A stretch of 64,000 nucleotides of DNA from Bog-159 sp963785255 (GCA_963785255.1 CAWAUR010000006.1:124001-188000); one strand, 5' to 3'. Shown: positions 53,144 to 62,236, counted from the stretch's first letter. Notes: generated from the sequence alone by a model not told the origin. Translations and numbers: made by a program.

Positions 53144-54253
53144 TTAGTGGTCGTTTCCAGTGGGAATCAGGACCGACCCTTCCGAAGAAGTAACGCGGAT
53201 GGTGCCGGCCGGCGGCGGCGGCAGTCCGCTGGAAGGCGCGACAATCGGCTCCTGGGACGCGGCGGCCGCTACCCTCCGGCCCGGGCGAGCCATTGGCCGG
53301 ACCGTCTGGGCCGCGCGCATTTGCGCGATTCCGGCGCGAAGCTGCTCTTCCGGCACGTGGAGCGAAAGCAGAATATGCCTGCCGCCGACCCGGGAGCTGA
53401 AACCCTCCAGGCCGGACTTACCCTGGCCGGCGCCGCGTACCTGCGACTGGGCGGCGGTGGTCAGGAATCGCAGCCCCTCCGCCAATTCGCCGGCGGCCTT
53501 CTCGGTGCGGCCTTCGACATCGGCGGAAAGCTCGAAGTCCGGGCTGAAGCGCAACCCGCCATTGACGGACACGATTTTCGCGAAAAACTGCGTGATCGCT
53601 TGCGCGCCTGGCTGGGACGCGGCGGCACCAGGGAGCGTGGGTACCGGAAAGGAACCGGTAGCCGCCAGCCATATATCGTCCTGACTGTATTTGGCCACCT
53701 GCGCCGCCAGCGCCGGCGGCAACTTGGCTGGCTGATTACGGCGATGGATGGCGGCCTGCACCGTGGCCGTTTGTCCGGCGACCACGATGGAATTGCCCAG
53801 AAACGCGATCGCTCCATTGTCCGGTTTGTCCGAAACCAGCATGGGCACGCCCTCATATTCGACCTTATTGCCGGTAAAGCCCTTAAGCGCCTGGATAGCG
53901 GCGGGATCGAGCGCAGTCCGCACGATGATCAGCGCCGGCGCCGACTTGTTGGTTCCACCGGCGATAAGGATGTCTTGTATGTCATGGCTCCAATCGATCT
54001 GGCTGAAAGCGGCGAAGCGCTCCTGAAGCTCGGGGTGGGACTTCGCCATTTGCCCCTGCAATTGCGTCGAGATTCCCTGCTGAATCGAGTCTTTAATCGT
54101 CGCTCCGATGGGTGAATCCAGGATCCTTGAGACATTAATCTCCATGACCATGCTTGCATCGGGCATGACCAGGTTGATCATCTCGCGATCGGCGGCGGCA
54201 GCCATGCCGGCTACGGCGGCAGCCAGTGCTAAACCTTTGGGCCAGAAAGTCAC
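53144..54253 (-). CDS. Exported hypothetical protein
   Basis: 369 residues, signal peptide FWPKGLALAAAVAGMAAAAD. The body alternates strands and helices (LVMPDASMVMEINVSRILDS, DILIAGGTNKSAPALIIVRT, GGLRFSPDFELSADVEGRTE) and ends in a Pro/Ala tail. Resembles acidobacterial DUF3352-like exported proteins, but I am not certain. Divergent from the PadR gene across a hairpin-rich 210-bp gap. Confidence 0.7.
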   Translation of the reverse strand: MTFWPKGLALAAAVAGMAAAADREMINLVMPDASMVMEINVSRILDSPIGATIKDSIQQGISTQLQGQMAKSHPELQERFAAFSQIDWSHDIQDILIAGGTNKSAPALIIVRTALDPAAIQALKGFTGNKVEYEGVPMLVSDKPDNGAIAFLGNSIVVAGQTATVQAAIHRRNQPAKLPPALAAQVAKYSQDDIWLAATGSFPVPTLPGAAASQPGAQAITQFFAKIVSVNGGLRFSPDFELSADVEGRTEKAAGELAEGLRFLTTAAQSQVRGAGQGKSGLEGFSSRVGGRHILLSLHVPEEQLRAGIAQMRAAQTVRPMARPGRRVAAAASQEPIVAPSSGLPPPPAGTIRVTSSEGSVLIPTGNDH

Positions 54254-54324
54254 ACACTACTCCTTTCGTCCTCCTTATCGGCATAACATTCGCGTTTGAT
54301 AAAAAACAAGTGCTCCAAAGTTAT

Positions 54325-54420
54325 CTGAAACGGGACTAGGGGCTCGGGGCTAGAGTCTTGTGTTCGAATTCGACTACACCCTAATCCCTAACCCCTAGCC
54401 CCGCGTGCCTGGCGTGCCTG
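54325..54420. repeat. Large imperfect inverted repeat
   Basis: GGGACTAGGGGCTCGGGGCT and ACCCTAATCCCTAACCCCTA/GCCCC face each other around TTCGAATTCGAC, giving a long stem in the intergenic region upstream of padR. Could be a terminator or a decayed element. Confidence 0.5.
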
Positions 54421-54465
54421 GCTTTGGGTTGACATTTTACCCAAACCCGCTTATACTCATGTCAG

Positions 54466-54822
54466 ATGTCTACCCGAACACCCGCCGGACGCCTGGAACT
54501 CCTGCAAGGCACGCTGGATCTGCTGATCCTGCGCACGCTGATCTTCGGACCGCAGCATGGGCAAGGCATCGCGCGCGCCATCCAGCAGACGTCGGAAGAA
54601 GAACTGCTGGTGGAACATGGCGCGCTCTATCCCGCGCTGCAGCGCCTCGAAGAACGGCGTTGGATCGCGGCGAAATGGGGAACATCCGCCAATAACCGCC
54701 GCGCGCGCTTCTATGCGCTCACCGCCGCCGGGCGCAAACAATTAGTGAAAGAGACCGCCAAATGGGAACGGCTGGCCACGGCCATCGGGCGGATTCTGGG
54801 ACGCGAAGTCCAGGAAGGCTAA
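54466..54822 (+). CDS. PadR family transcriptional regulator
   Basis: 118 residues; winged helix with LLQGTLDLLILRTLIFGPQH, HGQGIARAIQQTS, HGALYPALQRLEERRWIAAK and YALTAAGRKQLVKE. Typically represses the adjacent transporter gene. The stop is 4 bp before the permease start. Confidence 0.93.
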   Translation: MSTRTPAGRLELLQGTLDLLILRTLIFGPQHGQGIARAIQQTSEEELLVEHGALYPALQRLEERRWIAAKWGTSANNRRARFYALTAAGRKQLVKETAKWERLATAIGRILGREVQEG

Positions 54823-54826
54823 ATGT

Positions 54827-57457
54827 ATGTTCCGGCGCAAACGCAACGAAAGCGACTTCAGCGCGGAAACTGAAGCCCATATCCAGCTTGAGGCCGAGCG
54901 CTTACGGGAATCGGGCATGCGTGCGGACGAGGCGCTAGCCGCCGCACGCCGTGCCTTTGGCAATCTTACGCAGGCGAACGAGCGATTTTACGAAGCCGGC
55001 CGCTGGCGCTGGTGGAGCGGGCTAAGCCAGGATGTGCGTTTCGGCCTGCGCATGCTGCGGAAGACCCCTGGATTTACGGCGGTGGCCGTGCTCACCTTGG
55101 CGCTGGGCATCGGCGCAACCACTGCCATCTTTTCGGCGGTGTACGCGGTGATGCTGAAACCACTGCCGTTCAAGGATGCCAACCGCCTGGTTTTTGTGGA
55201 GAAGAAAAACCCGCCGCGCGGCTGGGTGCGAAATCCGATTTCGCCAACGGAAATATTGGCGTGGCGCCGAGACAGCGGCGCGTTTGAAGATCTGGCGGCC
55301 TACACGCAGAGCACCTGCGTGCTGACCGGTGCGGGGGAAGCCGAGCAGGACCCCTGTGAGATCGCTTCCAGTAACTTGTTTCCGCTGCTGGGCGCCGCGC
55401 CGCTTTTGGGCCGCGCATTTCTTCCCGCCGAGGACCGCGAAGATTCGCCGCGGGTAGCCATTCTGAGTCACGCGCTATGGCGCAGGCGATTCGGCGCGCA
55501 GCCCGATGCGATCGGCCGCGCGGTGGAAATCAACCACGCGAGTTACACGATCGTGGGAGTGATGCCCGCTAATTTTTCGCACCTGTACGGCACCCCCTAC
55601 GGGACGGCGCCGGCGCTCTGGATCGCCGGGATCGCGCTCTCGTCCGAGCACACCTGGAACGACTACTTCGGAATTGGCCGCCTGAAGCCTGGAATCGGTC
55701 CGCGGCAGGCGGAAGCGCGTACCGTCCAAGTCTCGCTGCGCATCGAGCAGGCGGACCCCGGTCTAAAAGGATGGCGCGCGGAGATGTTGACAATTCGCGA
55801 CGTGGTTTCGGGCGAAACACGTCCGGCGCTGTTGGTGCTGCTGGGTGCAGTGATTTTTGTTCTGTTGATTGCCTGCGCCAATATGGCCAACCTGCTGCTC
55901 GCGCGCGGGGCCAGCCGCGCGGCCGAGTTTGCGGTGCGCTGTGCGCTCGGAGGCGGTCAGGGACGCATGGTCCGGCAACTGCTGACGGAAAGCTTGCTGA
56001 TCGCGCTGGCGGGCGGAGGCTTGGGAGTGCTGCTGGCCGTGTGGGGATGCCACGGGCTGGCCGCGCTGGCCCCGCCCTACCTGCTGAATGCCGCTCCAGG
56101 GTTGAGCGGCGGCGCGCTCGACTCGCGCGTTCTCGCATTCGCCCTGCTTAGCATATTGGCGGCGACGTTCTTGTTTGGCTTAGCCCCCGCGGTCGAGAGC
56201 GCGCGGCCCAAGCTAGCCGAGACACTGAAGGAGTCGGGCCGCGGCCAGAGCTCACGCAGCCGTTTTCGCAGCGCGCTGGTCATAATAGAAACGGCGCTGG
56301 CGGTGGTCCTGTTGGCGGGCGCGGGACTCATGGTCCGAACTCTCGCGCAACTCGGCGCCGTGCATCTGGGCGTCAATCCGGAACGCGTCCTGACCATGCG
56401 CGTGCCTCTCTCGGGCGAGCGATACAAGCGCCCGCAGGCGCAAGCTGAATTTTGGGACCGCGTCACGGCGGCCGTGAAGGCCTTGCCAGGCGTGGAATCG
56501 GCCGGCGTCTCGCGCGGCCTGCCGATCGGCGATTGGGCGGGGCAGTTCTTCACCACCGCGGACGAACCGAATCCGCCGGCGGGGCATGTGCCGGACGCCA
56601 ATTATGTCGTGGTCAGCCCGGATTATTTCCGCACGCTCGATATTCCCTTGCGGCGAGGGCGCAGCTTCAACAGCCACGACACGCAGACGGGCGCCGGGGT
56701 GGTGATCGTGAACGAGGAACTGGCCCGCTTGCATTGGCCGGGCCAAGATCCGCTGGGGAAACGGCTGCGGCCCGGTGCGCCCGACGATGGCGCGGCGTGG
56801 CTCACGGTGGTAGGCGTGGCCGGAAACGTCCATAGCCAAGGGCAGGATGAAGGCTTCCACGCCGAGATGTACGTTCCTTACACGCAGTACCCGTGGCTGC
56901 CCGGGCTGCTGGGCCCCGAGCACCTGCTGATACGCACGTCCGCGCGGGCCACGCCGGAGAGCCTGGCGCGCGCCGTAGTGCGCGAAGTCCATCGGGTGGA
57001 CGCGGGCGTACCGGTGGCGGACATCGAACCGCTGGAGCACGTGGCGCGCGAGCCCATCGCGCAGCAGCGCATGGTGATGGCGCTGATGGTATCGTTCGCC
57101 GGCCTGGCACTGATTCTATCGGCGTTGGGCGCTTACAGCGTGCTCTCGTATTCGATTGCGCAGCGCACCCGCGAAATCGGACTGCGCATGGCGCTGGGCG
57201 CACAGCGGGGCAGCGTGCTGCGGCTGGTGGTGGCCGGCGGCGCGCGGTTGACGGCGCTGGGGATTGCGGTGGGAGTCGCGGGGGCGTTGGCTTTGACGCG
57301 GTTGATGACGGGTTTGTTGTTCGGCGTGGGCGCGTCGGACCCGCTGACGTTTGGGATCGTGACCGGAGTGCTGATCGTGTCTTCTCTGCTGGCGTCGTAC
57401 ATTCCGGCGCGGCGGGCGATTCAGGTGGATCCGGTGGTGGCTTTGCGGCACGAGTAG
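54827..57457 (+). CDS. MacB-like ABC permease of the acidobacterial duplicated (ADOP) type
   Basis: 876 residues: short N-terminal helical extension with a coiled segment, then two MacB_PCD/FtsX units. Membrane segments at FTAVAVLTLALGIGATTAIF, LLVLLGAVIFVLLIACANMA, ALALLSILAATFLFGLAPAV-like, then MVMALMVSFAGLALILSALG and a final LTFGIVTGVLIVSSLLASYI. Conserved GIGATTAIFSAVYAVML, IANMANLLLARG-type and IGLRMALGAQRGSVLRLVV. No ATPase is encoded nearby, as usual for this orphan permease family; the substrate is unknown. The TAG stop is the outer edge of a palindromic repeat. Confidence 0.92.
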   Translation: MFRRKRNESDFSAETEAHIQLEAERLRESGMRADEALAAARRAFGNLTQANERFYEAGRWRWWSGLSQDVRFGLRMLRKTPGFTAVAVLTLALGIGATTAIFSAVYAVMLKPLPFKDANRLVFVEKKNPPRGWVRNPISPTEILAWRRDSGAFEDLAAYTQSTCVLTGAGEAEQDPCEIASSNLFPLLGAAPLLGRAFLPAEDREDSPRVAILSHALWRRRFGAQPDAIGRAVEINHASYTIVGVMPANFSHLYGTPYGTAPALWIAGIALSSEHTWNDYFGIGRLKPGIGPRQAEARTVQVSLRIEQADPGLKGWRAEMLTIRDVVSGETRPALLVLLGAVIFVLLIACANMANLLLARGASRAAEFAVRCALGGGQGRMVRQLLTESLLIALAGGGLGVLLAVWGCHGLAALAPPYLLNAAPGLSGGALDSRVLAFALLSILAATFLFGLAPAVESARPKLAETLKESGRGQSSRSRFRSALVIIETALAVVLLAGAGLMVRTLAQLGAVHLGVNPERVLTMRVPLSGERYKRPQAQAEFWDRVTAAVKALPGVESAGVSRGLPIGDWAGQFFTTADEPNPPAGHVPDANYVVVSPDYFRTLDIPLRRGRSFNSHDTQTGAGVVIVNEELARLHWPGQDPLGKRLRPGAPDDGAAWLTVVGVAGNVHSQGQDEGFHAEMYVPYTQYPWLPGLLGPEHLLIRTSARATPESLARAVVREVHRVDAGVPVADIEPLEHVAREPIAQQRMVMALMVSFAGLALILSALGAYSVLSYSIAQRTREIGLRMALGAQRGSVLRLVVAGGARLTALGIAVGVAGALALTRLMTGLLFGVGASDPLTFGIVTGVLIVSSLLASYIPARRAIQVDPVVALRHE

Positions 57458-57478
57458 GACAGGCCTCCTGGCCTGTCC
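57455..57478 (+). repeat. Family A palindromic repeat, copy 9 (contains a stop codon)
   Basis: Outer TAG at 57455-57457 is the stop codon of the permease. A family B copy (57514-57556) follows, and its outer CTA is the stop of the TolB-like gene on the other strand. Confidence 0.9.
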
Positions 57479-57513
57479 GGGCGAACTGCGCTCGCCGGTT
57501 ACGCTCGCCGGAA

Positions 57514-57556
57514 GAGCGGGGCTACGAGCCCCGCGCAGGCTACGAGCCTGCCCCAC
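57514..57556. repeat. Family B repeat
   Basis: GGGGCTACGAGCCCCGCGC followed by AGGCTACGAGCCTGCCCCAC. Ends at the stop codon of the TolB-like gene. Confidence 0.8.
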
Positions 57557-58563
57557 TACTTCCAATCGGCGGTGAAGATGTTGAACTCGTACTTCTCCTT
57601 CGCACCTCGATCCGAGCAGAACACCAGCTTCTTCCCATCCGGCGAGAATTCCGGGAACGAGGTGAAGCCGCCAAAATCGGTCACTTGCTCGAGTCCGCTG
57701 CCATCCAGGTTCATCATGTATAGCTCGAAGCGGCGCGTATCGCAGGCATGCTTGTTCGAAGCGAACAGGATCTTCTTGCCATCCGGCGTGAAGGTCGGTG
57801 CGAAGCTGGCGCAGCCGAAATCCGTAAGGGTTTGCGCGTGGCTGCCGTCGGCGTCGGCGATCACGATCTCCATCTTCATGGGCGCGGTCAAGTTGTCGGC
57901 CAGTAGCGCCTTGTAGCGCGTCATATCTTCCGGCGTTTTCGGATAATTCGCACGCCACACCAGCTTGCTGCCATCGCGCGAGAACACCGCCCCGCCATCG
58001 TAGCCTTCTTTATGGGTGATCTGTTTCTTGTGCGAGCCATCGGTCCGCATGGTCCACAGGTCCAGATCGCCGGAGGCCAGCGAAGTGTAAACCATGTTGC
58101 CGGTCTTCCAGTTGATGGTGCCCTCGGCGTCGTAACCCGGCGTAGTGGTGAGTTGCTTCAGGATCTTTCCCTTGTCGTTCGCGAGGTAAATATCGTACCC
58201 CGCGAAAACGCCCCACACATATCCGTGGCTGCGATCGGGCGGCGTGGGGCAGGCGTCGGCGGCGCCATGCGTGGATGCATAGATGATGTGTTTGTTATCG
58301 GCCAGGAAATAGCCGCAGGTGGTGCGCCCCTTGCCGGTCGAGACCATATGCTGGTCGGAGCCATCGGCATTCATGATGTACATCTGGTCGCACTGGTTCG
58401 GCGGGCGCGTGGATTGAAAGATCAGGCGTTTGCCATCGGGCGCCCAATACGCTTCGGCGTTCTGGCCTCCATGCGTGAGCTGGAGGATGTTGCCGAGATG
58501 CGAATCCGCGGCGAAGGCCGGGGCAAATAAAAGCGCCGCGGCGGCGATGGGGGACCTGAGCAT
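57556..58563 (-). CDS. Secreted TolB-like (PD40) beta-propeller protein
   Basis: 335 residues, signal peptide AAAALLFAPAFAADS. PD40 blades: QNAEAYWAPDGKRLIFQSTR, GAVFSRDGSKLVWRANYPK, PTFTPDGKKILFASNKHACD, FPEFSPDGKKLVFCSDRGAK. Periplasmic propeller; partner unknown. Convergent with the ADOP gene. Confidence 0.88.
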   Translation of the reverse strand: MLRSPIAAAALLFAPAFAADSHLGNILQLTHGGQNAEAYWAPDGKRLIFQSTRPPNQCDQMYIMNADGSDQHMVSTGKGRTTCGYFLADNKHIIYASTHGAADACPTPPDRSHGYVWGVFAGYDIYLANDKGKILKQLTTTPGYDAEGTINWKTGNMVYTSLASGDLDLWTMRTDGSHKKQITHKEGYDGGAVFSRDGSKLVWRANYPKTPEDMTRYKALLADNLTAPMKMEIVIADADGSHAQTLTDFGCASFAPTFTPDGKKILFASNKHACDTRRFELYMMNLDGSGLEQVTDFGGFTSFPEFSPDGKKLVFCSDRGAKEKYEFNIFTADWK

Positions 58564-58585
58564 CAGACCATTTTATACTGTACCG

Positions 58586-60145
58586 ATGCCCTTCCTTTCG
58601 CTGCCCGAGCGCGCGTTCCTCGAAGCCGTCGCCAAGCTGGCTTACGCCAACCCGTTTCTACCCGAGTGGGTGGACGCCGAACGCGCCGCTTTGGGCGATG
58701 CCTTCGTGGCGGGCGAAGCGGTCTGGAGCCAGCACGTGCGCGATCCGGAACAGCCGCGCGCCAATGTGTGGCGCATCGTGGAACGTCTGGAAACGCTGGC
58801 CCCGCAGCTACAAGAGCGGCTGCGCGCAGGCGCGGAAGCCAGTCCCGCCGATCTGGTGCTCTATGAAGACGCCATGCTGCACCTGCTCTATCAGCGCTAT
58901 TACCGCTATTTCTTCGCGGCATCCTTCGGGCCGGCCGCGGAGCAAGCGGATCCAGCGCGCTGGCGATTCTATAACGGCTTTCTGGCTGACTGGCAGAGCT
59001 TCTTCGCTATCGAGCGCGTGCGCTTTCCCACGGGCCATGAGCCGCGCCATACGTTCGCCTGTTTCCGCCAGATCCAACGCGCGTTCGAGCAGTTGTTTCG
59101 CGACATCATCGGCAGTTCCATGCCCGCCGCCAGGCTGCGCGCGGCGGTGTGGCAATCCATCTTCACGCACGATATCCGGCGCTACCGGCGCACCCTCTAC
59201 ACGCGCATGGGCGAGTTTGCAACCCTCATCACCGGACCGTCCGGCACCGGCAAGGAACTGGTGGCGCGGGCCATCGCCGAGGCTCGCTACATTCCGTTCG
59301 ACGACCGGCGTCTCACGTTCGCCGAAGATTGCGGATTCTTTCCCATCAATATTTCGGCGCTGTCTCCCACGCTGGTGGAGTCGGAACTGTTCGGCCACCG
59401 GCGGGGATCGTTTACGGGCGCCATCGCCGACCGCAAGGGATGGTTGGAGATCTGCCCCGAGTTGGGTTCCGTGTTCCTCGATGAACTCGGCGATCTGGAT
59501 TTGGCGATCCAGGTGAAGCTGCTGCGGGTGATCGAGACGCGCACGTTTCACCCGGTGGGAGACACGGCCGCGCGGCAGTTTCGCGGCAAGCTGATCACGG
59601 CCACCAATCGCGAGTTGGCTGCGCTGATCGCCAAAGGGCGCTTCCGCGAGGATCTGTATTACCGGCTGTGTTCGGACCAGGTAGTGACTCCGGCGCTGGC
59701 CGAGCAACTGGCGGATTCGCCGGCGGTGTTGCGCGAGTTGGTGTTCTATATGGCGCGGCGGGTGGCGGGCGAAGAGGCCGAATCGCTGGCGGCCGAAGTG
59801 CTCGAGTGGGTGGCCGGTAACTTGCCGGCGGATTACTCCTGGCCGGGCAACTATCGCGAACTCGAACAGTGCGTAAAGAACGTGCTGATCCGGCGGAATT
59901 ACCGGCCGTCGCGGCCGCGGGCGCGCAATCTGGTGGACCAGTTCGCACACGATGTACGCGCCGGTCGCTTGTCGGCGGACGAACTGCTTACACGGTATGT
60001 GACGCTGGTTTACAGCCGCACAGGCAGCTATGAAGAGACCGCGCGGCGGTTAGGTCTCGATCGGCGGACGGTGAAGGCGAAGGTGGATGTGGACTGGCTG
60101 GGCGCGTTGCGCACATCCGCTCCGTTGAAGACGCTGGCTGGCTAA
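58586..60145 (+). CDS. Sigma-54-dependent transcriptional activator
   Basis: 519 residues from ATG at 58586 (the longer frame overlaps the divergent gene). Residues 1-205 are a helical domain with no receiver, PAS or GAF signature. AAA+ domain: GPSGTGKELVARAI, SELFGHRRGSFTGA (loop 1 reads GSFTGA rather than GAFTGA), VFLDELGDLDLAIQVKLLRV, ATNRELAALI and RFREDLYYRLC, then WPGNYRELEQCVKNVLI. C-terminal HTH EETARRLGLDRRTVKAK. It would activate sigma-54 promoters; rpoN lies at the right end of the window. Confidence 0.88.
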   Translation: MPFLSLPERAFLEAVAKLAYANPFLPEWVDAERAALGDAFVAGEAVWSQHVRDPEQPRANVWRIVERLETLAPQLQERLRAGAEASPADLVLYEDAMLHLLYQRYYRYFFAASFGPAAEQADPARWRFYNGFLADWQSFFAIERVRFPTGHEPRHTFACFRQIQRAFEQLFRDIIGSSMPAARLRAAVWQSIFTHDIRRYRRTLYTRMGEFATLITGPSGTGKELVARAIAEARYIPFDDRRLTFAEDCGFFPINISALSPTLVESELFGHRRGSFTGAIADRKGWLEICPELGSVFLDELGDLDLAIQVKLLRVIETRTFHPVGDTAARQFRGKLITATNRELAALIAKGRFREDLYYRLCSDQVVTPALAEQLADSPAVLRELVFYMARRVAGEEAESLAAEVLEWVAGNLPADYSWPGNYRELEQCVKNVLIRRNYRPSRPRARNLVDQFAHDVRAGRLSADELLTRYVTLVYSRTGSYEETARRLGLDRRTVKAKVDVDWLGALRTSAPLKTLAG

Positions 60146-60189
60146 TTGGAGGGCGGGCAATCCCGCCCTGGGGTCCCCTCGTCTCATGT

Positions 60190-60499
60190 GTTAGGCGTTG
60201 CCGGGATTCTCCCGCAAGCCAGATACGTGGTCTATTACTCGATACAGAGTGACTGGTGGGATCGCGTGGACATGGCCGATGCTTTGCATCCTCAGACGCT
60301 GCTCACTTACGGGATGAATGGCGGCGAGCTTCCCGTGGGCAACCGCGGCCCGCTGCGGCTGCGTGTTCCCCGCCAGCTTGGCTACAAGAATGTGAAGTAT
60401 GTTACCCGCCTGACGGTAACCGATGATATGAAGCGGTTCGGCAAAGGCTTGGGCTCGGCGTCGCCGGAAGGTGGCTACGCATGGTACGCGGGCATTTGA
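60190..60499 (+). pseudogene. C-terminal fragment of a molybdopterin-dependent oxidoreductase
   Basis: The frame reads ARYVVYYSIQSDWWDRVDMA, LHPQTLLTYGMNGGELPVGN, GPLRLRVPRQLGYKNVKYVT, then GYAWYAGI, which is the C-terminal end of a sulfite oxidase/MsrP-type catalytic subunit. The N-terminal cofactor-binding region is missing; the upstream 60 bp is unrelated repeat sequence. A 5' deletion remnant. Confidence 0.7.
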
Positions 60500-60570
60500 T
60501 CGACGTCCGGTTGTGGGGCAGCCACTCCGGCAGGCGGGCTGGGAGCCCGCCGCAGGCAGAGTGCCCAATG

Positions 60571-61905
60571 TCACTTAGTTTTCTCCTTCCTGAAGGGGAA
60601 CCCAGGCTGCCGGCGCCAGAGTTCGCGCGGGTAGGAACGAGGCCGTTTTCGTTTGGGCAAGGTGCATTGCGCCGCCAATTCGAGAACACGTTGAAACTCC
60701 CGCTGGAATTGTGCTGGGGTGGTGGCCGCCGCCAGTTTGTGCCAAGCGCAATCCACTACGTTGAGGACCTGTGAAAAGCTGAGTTGCCGCGGGTCCAGCC
60801 GGTTTTGGCGGGCGGCCAGACACATGATGGCGCGCACCAGGTTGTAAGCGCAGACCGCCATGTATAACTCCTTGTCCAGCATATCCGGACTCTTCACGGC
60901 CACATGATGCAGGCGCACGGTTCGTTTCAGGGCGCGCAGGTCCGTCTCAATCTTCCAGCGCCCGCCGTAGAGGGTAGCGATTTCCTTCTGCGGATCCGTC
61001 AGCGTAGTGAACAGGTATAGCCATTGTTTGGACTTGCCGCGCCCCACGCGCACTGCGATCAAGCGACCCTCGACCTTGGCCTGTGGCGGCACACGATGGT
61101 GTTTCCCCCCATCGAAACGGCTGGCCTGCCAGTTCACCGCATACGCTCCTTCGCGCGCGATCGGCTCCCCCATCAGCTTCTGGGCGCGCGCCTGGGTGAG
61201 CCGCAGCACCACTCCTAAGCCCCGCTGCTGCGCTTCCCAAGCTACCCAGAGAACCCCGAAATTGCGGTCTCCCAGGATCACCGCGCCGGCCGGCAACCCA
61301 TCCAGCGCACGGCTTGCCAACTCTTGTTCGCTAACCGCTTGGGCGCCATACATGGGACCCCATTGGGGGGCCTCCGCCAGAGCCGTGTGCATCTCGTGCA
61401 ACACCACCATCCGCACCACCGGCCAGTGGCTGACACCATGCTGATTCTGCGCCGGCGGATAGCTGCCCACCAGCTCTCGGCTATGTTCCAGATCCAGCGC
61501 GGTGCCGTCCAGCAGATACACCCGCCGCACCCCGGGTTCGTCCAGTCCCAATAGCTGGCGGAGGCGCACAATGATTTCCTGCATCACTTGTCTGCATAAT
61601 AGCGTGGGCAACTTCTGACGTGCCTGGCAATAGCCACCCGTGTGGCAAGAGATGCGTTGCTCGCGCACGCGTTGGCAGGTCTGCAACAGCGGCTCGGCGG
61701 CTCCCTGGACCAACAGTTGCACCGCGGCCGCCAGCGTGCCCACCCGGTGCAGCCGCTGCAATATCATGAGCCACAGCACCACGGGCACCGCATATATGCC
61801 GCGCCGGATGCGCAAGCCCGCCTGAATTTGCATATACTCCAGCACGCCTGCTGTCAGCGCGCGTTGATACAACTCCAGGACGGAGCCGAGATCAGGGGAG
61901 GTCAT
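60571..61905 (-). CDS. IS4-family DDE transposase
   Basis: 444 residues from ATG at 61905. DDE signature: VYLLDGTALDLEHSRE (D), GAVILGDRNFGVLWV (D), TLYGGRWKIETDLRALKRTV (E with the YREK-type spacing of IS4). Reads as intact. Cuts and rejoins the element's ends. Confidence 0.93.
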   Translation of the reverse strand: MTSPDLGSVLELYQRALTAGVLEYMQIQAGLRIRRGIYAVPVVLWLMILQRLHRVGTLAAAVQLLVQGAAEPLLQTCQRVREQRISCHTGGYCQARQKLPTLLCRQVMQEIIVRLRQLLGLDEPGVRRVYLLDGTALDLEHSRELVGSYPPAQNQHGVSHWPVVRMVVLHEMHTALAEAPQWGPMYGAQAVSEQELASRALDGLPAGAVILGDRNFGVLWVAWEAQQRGLGVVLRLTQARAQKLMGEPIAREGAYAVNWQASRFDGGKHHRVPPQAKVEGRLIAVRVGRGKSKQWLYLFTTLTDPQKEIATLYGGRWKIETDLRALKRTVRLHHVAVKSPDMLDKELYMAVCAYNLVRAIMCLAARQNRLDPRQLSFSQVLNVVDCAWHKLAAATTPAQFQREFQRVLELAAQCTLPKRKRPRSYPRELWRRQPGFPFRKEKTK

Positions 61906-61964
61906 AGCTAAAACATATACCAAATGAAATGTTTTACGCTACGGTAGGAGTAGATTCCGGTTCC

Positions 61965-62207
61965 ATGCTGCGTTGCGCCCTTCAGTCCGACTCCCTGGCG
62001 GGAGTGGTATACCGCCGAGATCAATCCTGGCTAGAGGTGGAATTCCGTGACGGTACCCGCTACCGTTACTTCGACGTCCCCTTGGATTGCCTCCAGCAAC
62101 TATTGGCGGCCGACTCTAAAGGCAGTTACTTCAACCGAAACATCCGTAACCGGTTCCGTTTTCAGCGGATTGCCGGCGATGACCGGCCTCTATCGGGAGA
62201 AAACTAA
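61965..62207 (+). CDS. KTSC-domain protein, passenger of the IS4 element
   Basis: 80 residues from ATG at 61965 (ATG at 61929 also in frame). Matches the KTSC fold: LAGVVYRRDQSWLEVEFRDG, TRYRYFDVPLDCLQQLLAAD, SKGSYFNRNIRNRFRFQRI. The domain occurs alone in bacteria and phages; function is not established. It is transcribed away from the transposase and stops 9 bp before the IS end. Confidence 0.82.
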   Translation: MLRCALQSDSLAGVVYRRDQSWLEVEFRDGTRYRYFDVPLDCLQQLLAADSKGSYFNRNIRNRFRFQRIAGDDRPLSGEN

Positions 62208-62236
62208 GTGGCATTGGGCAGAGTGCCTGCCCCACT

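Larger units (their letters stand above)
60566..62216 (-). mobile_element. IS4-family insertion sequence with KTSC passenger gene
   Basis: 1,651 bp bounded by inverted ends: CAATGTCACTTAGTTTTCTC at 60566 and its near-perfect inverse GAGAAAACTAAGTGGCATTG ending at 62216 (one mismatch, T versus C). The 11-bp direct repeat GGCAGAGTGCC flanks it (60555-60565 and 62217-62227). Removing the element and one repeat restores a family C repeat. Contains a transposase and a divergent small gene. Confidence 0.92.

Noticed and set aside
57116..59950. Minus-strand open frames of 280 and 380 aa
   Set aside because: They are antisense to the ADOP permease and the sigma-54 activator.
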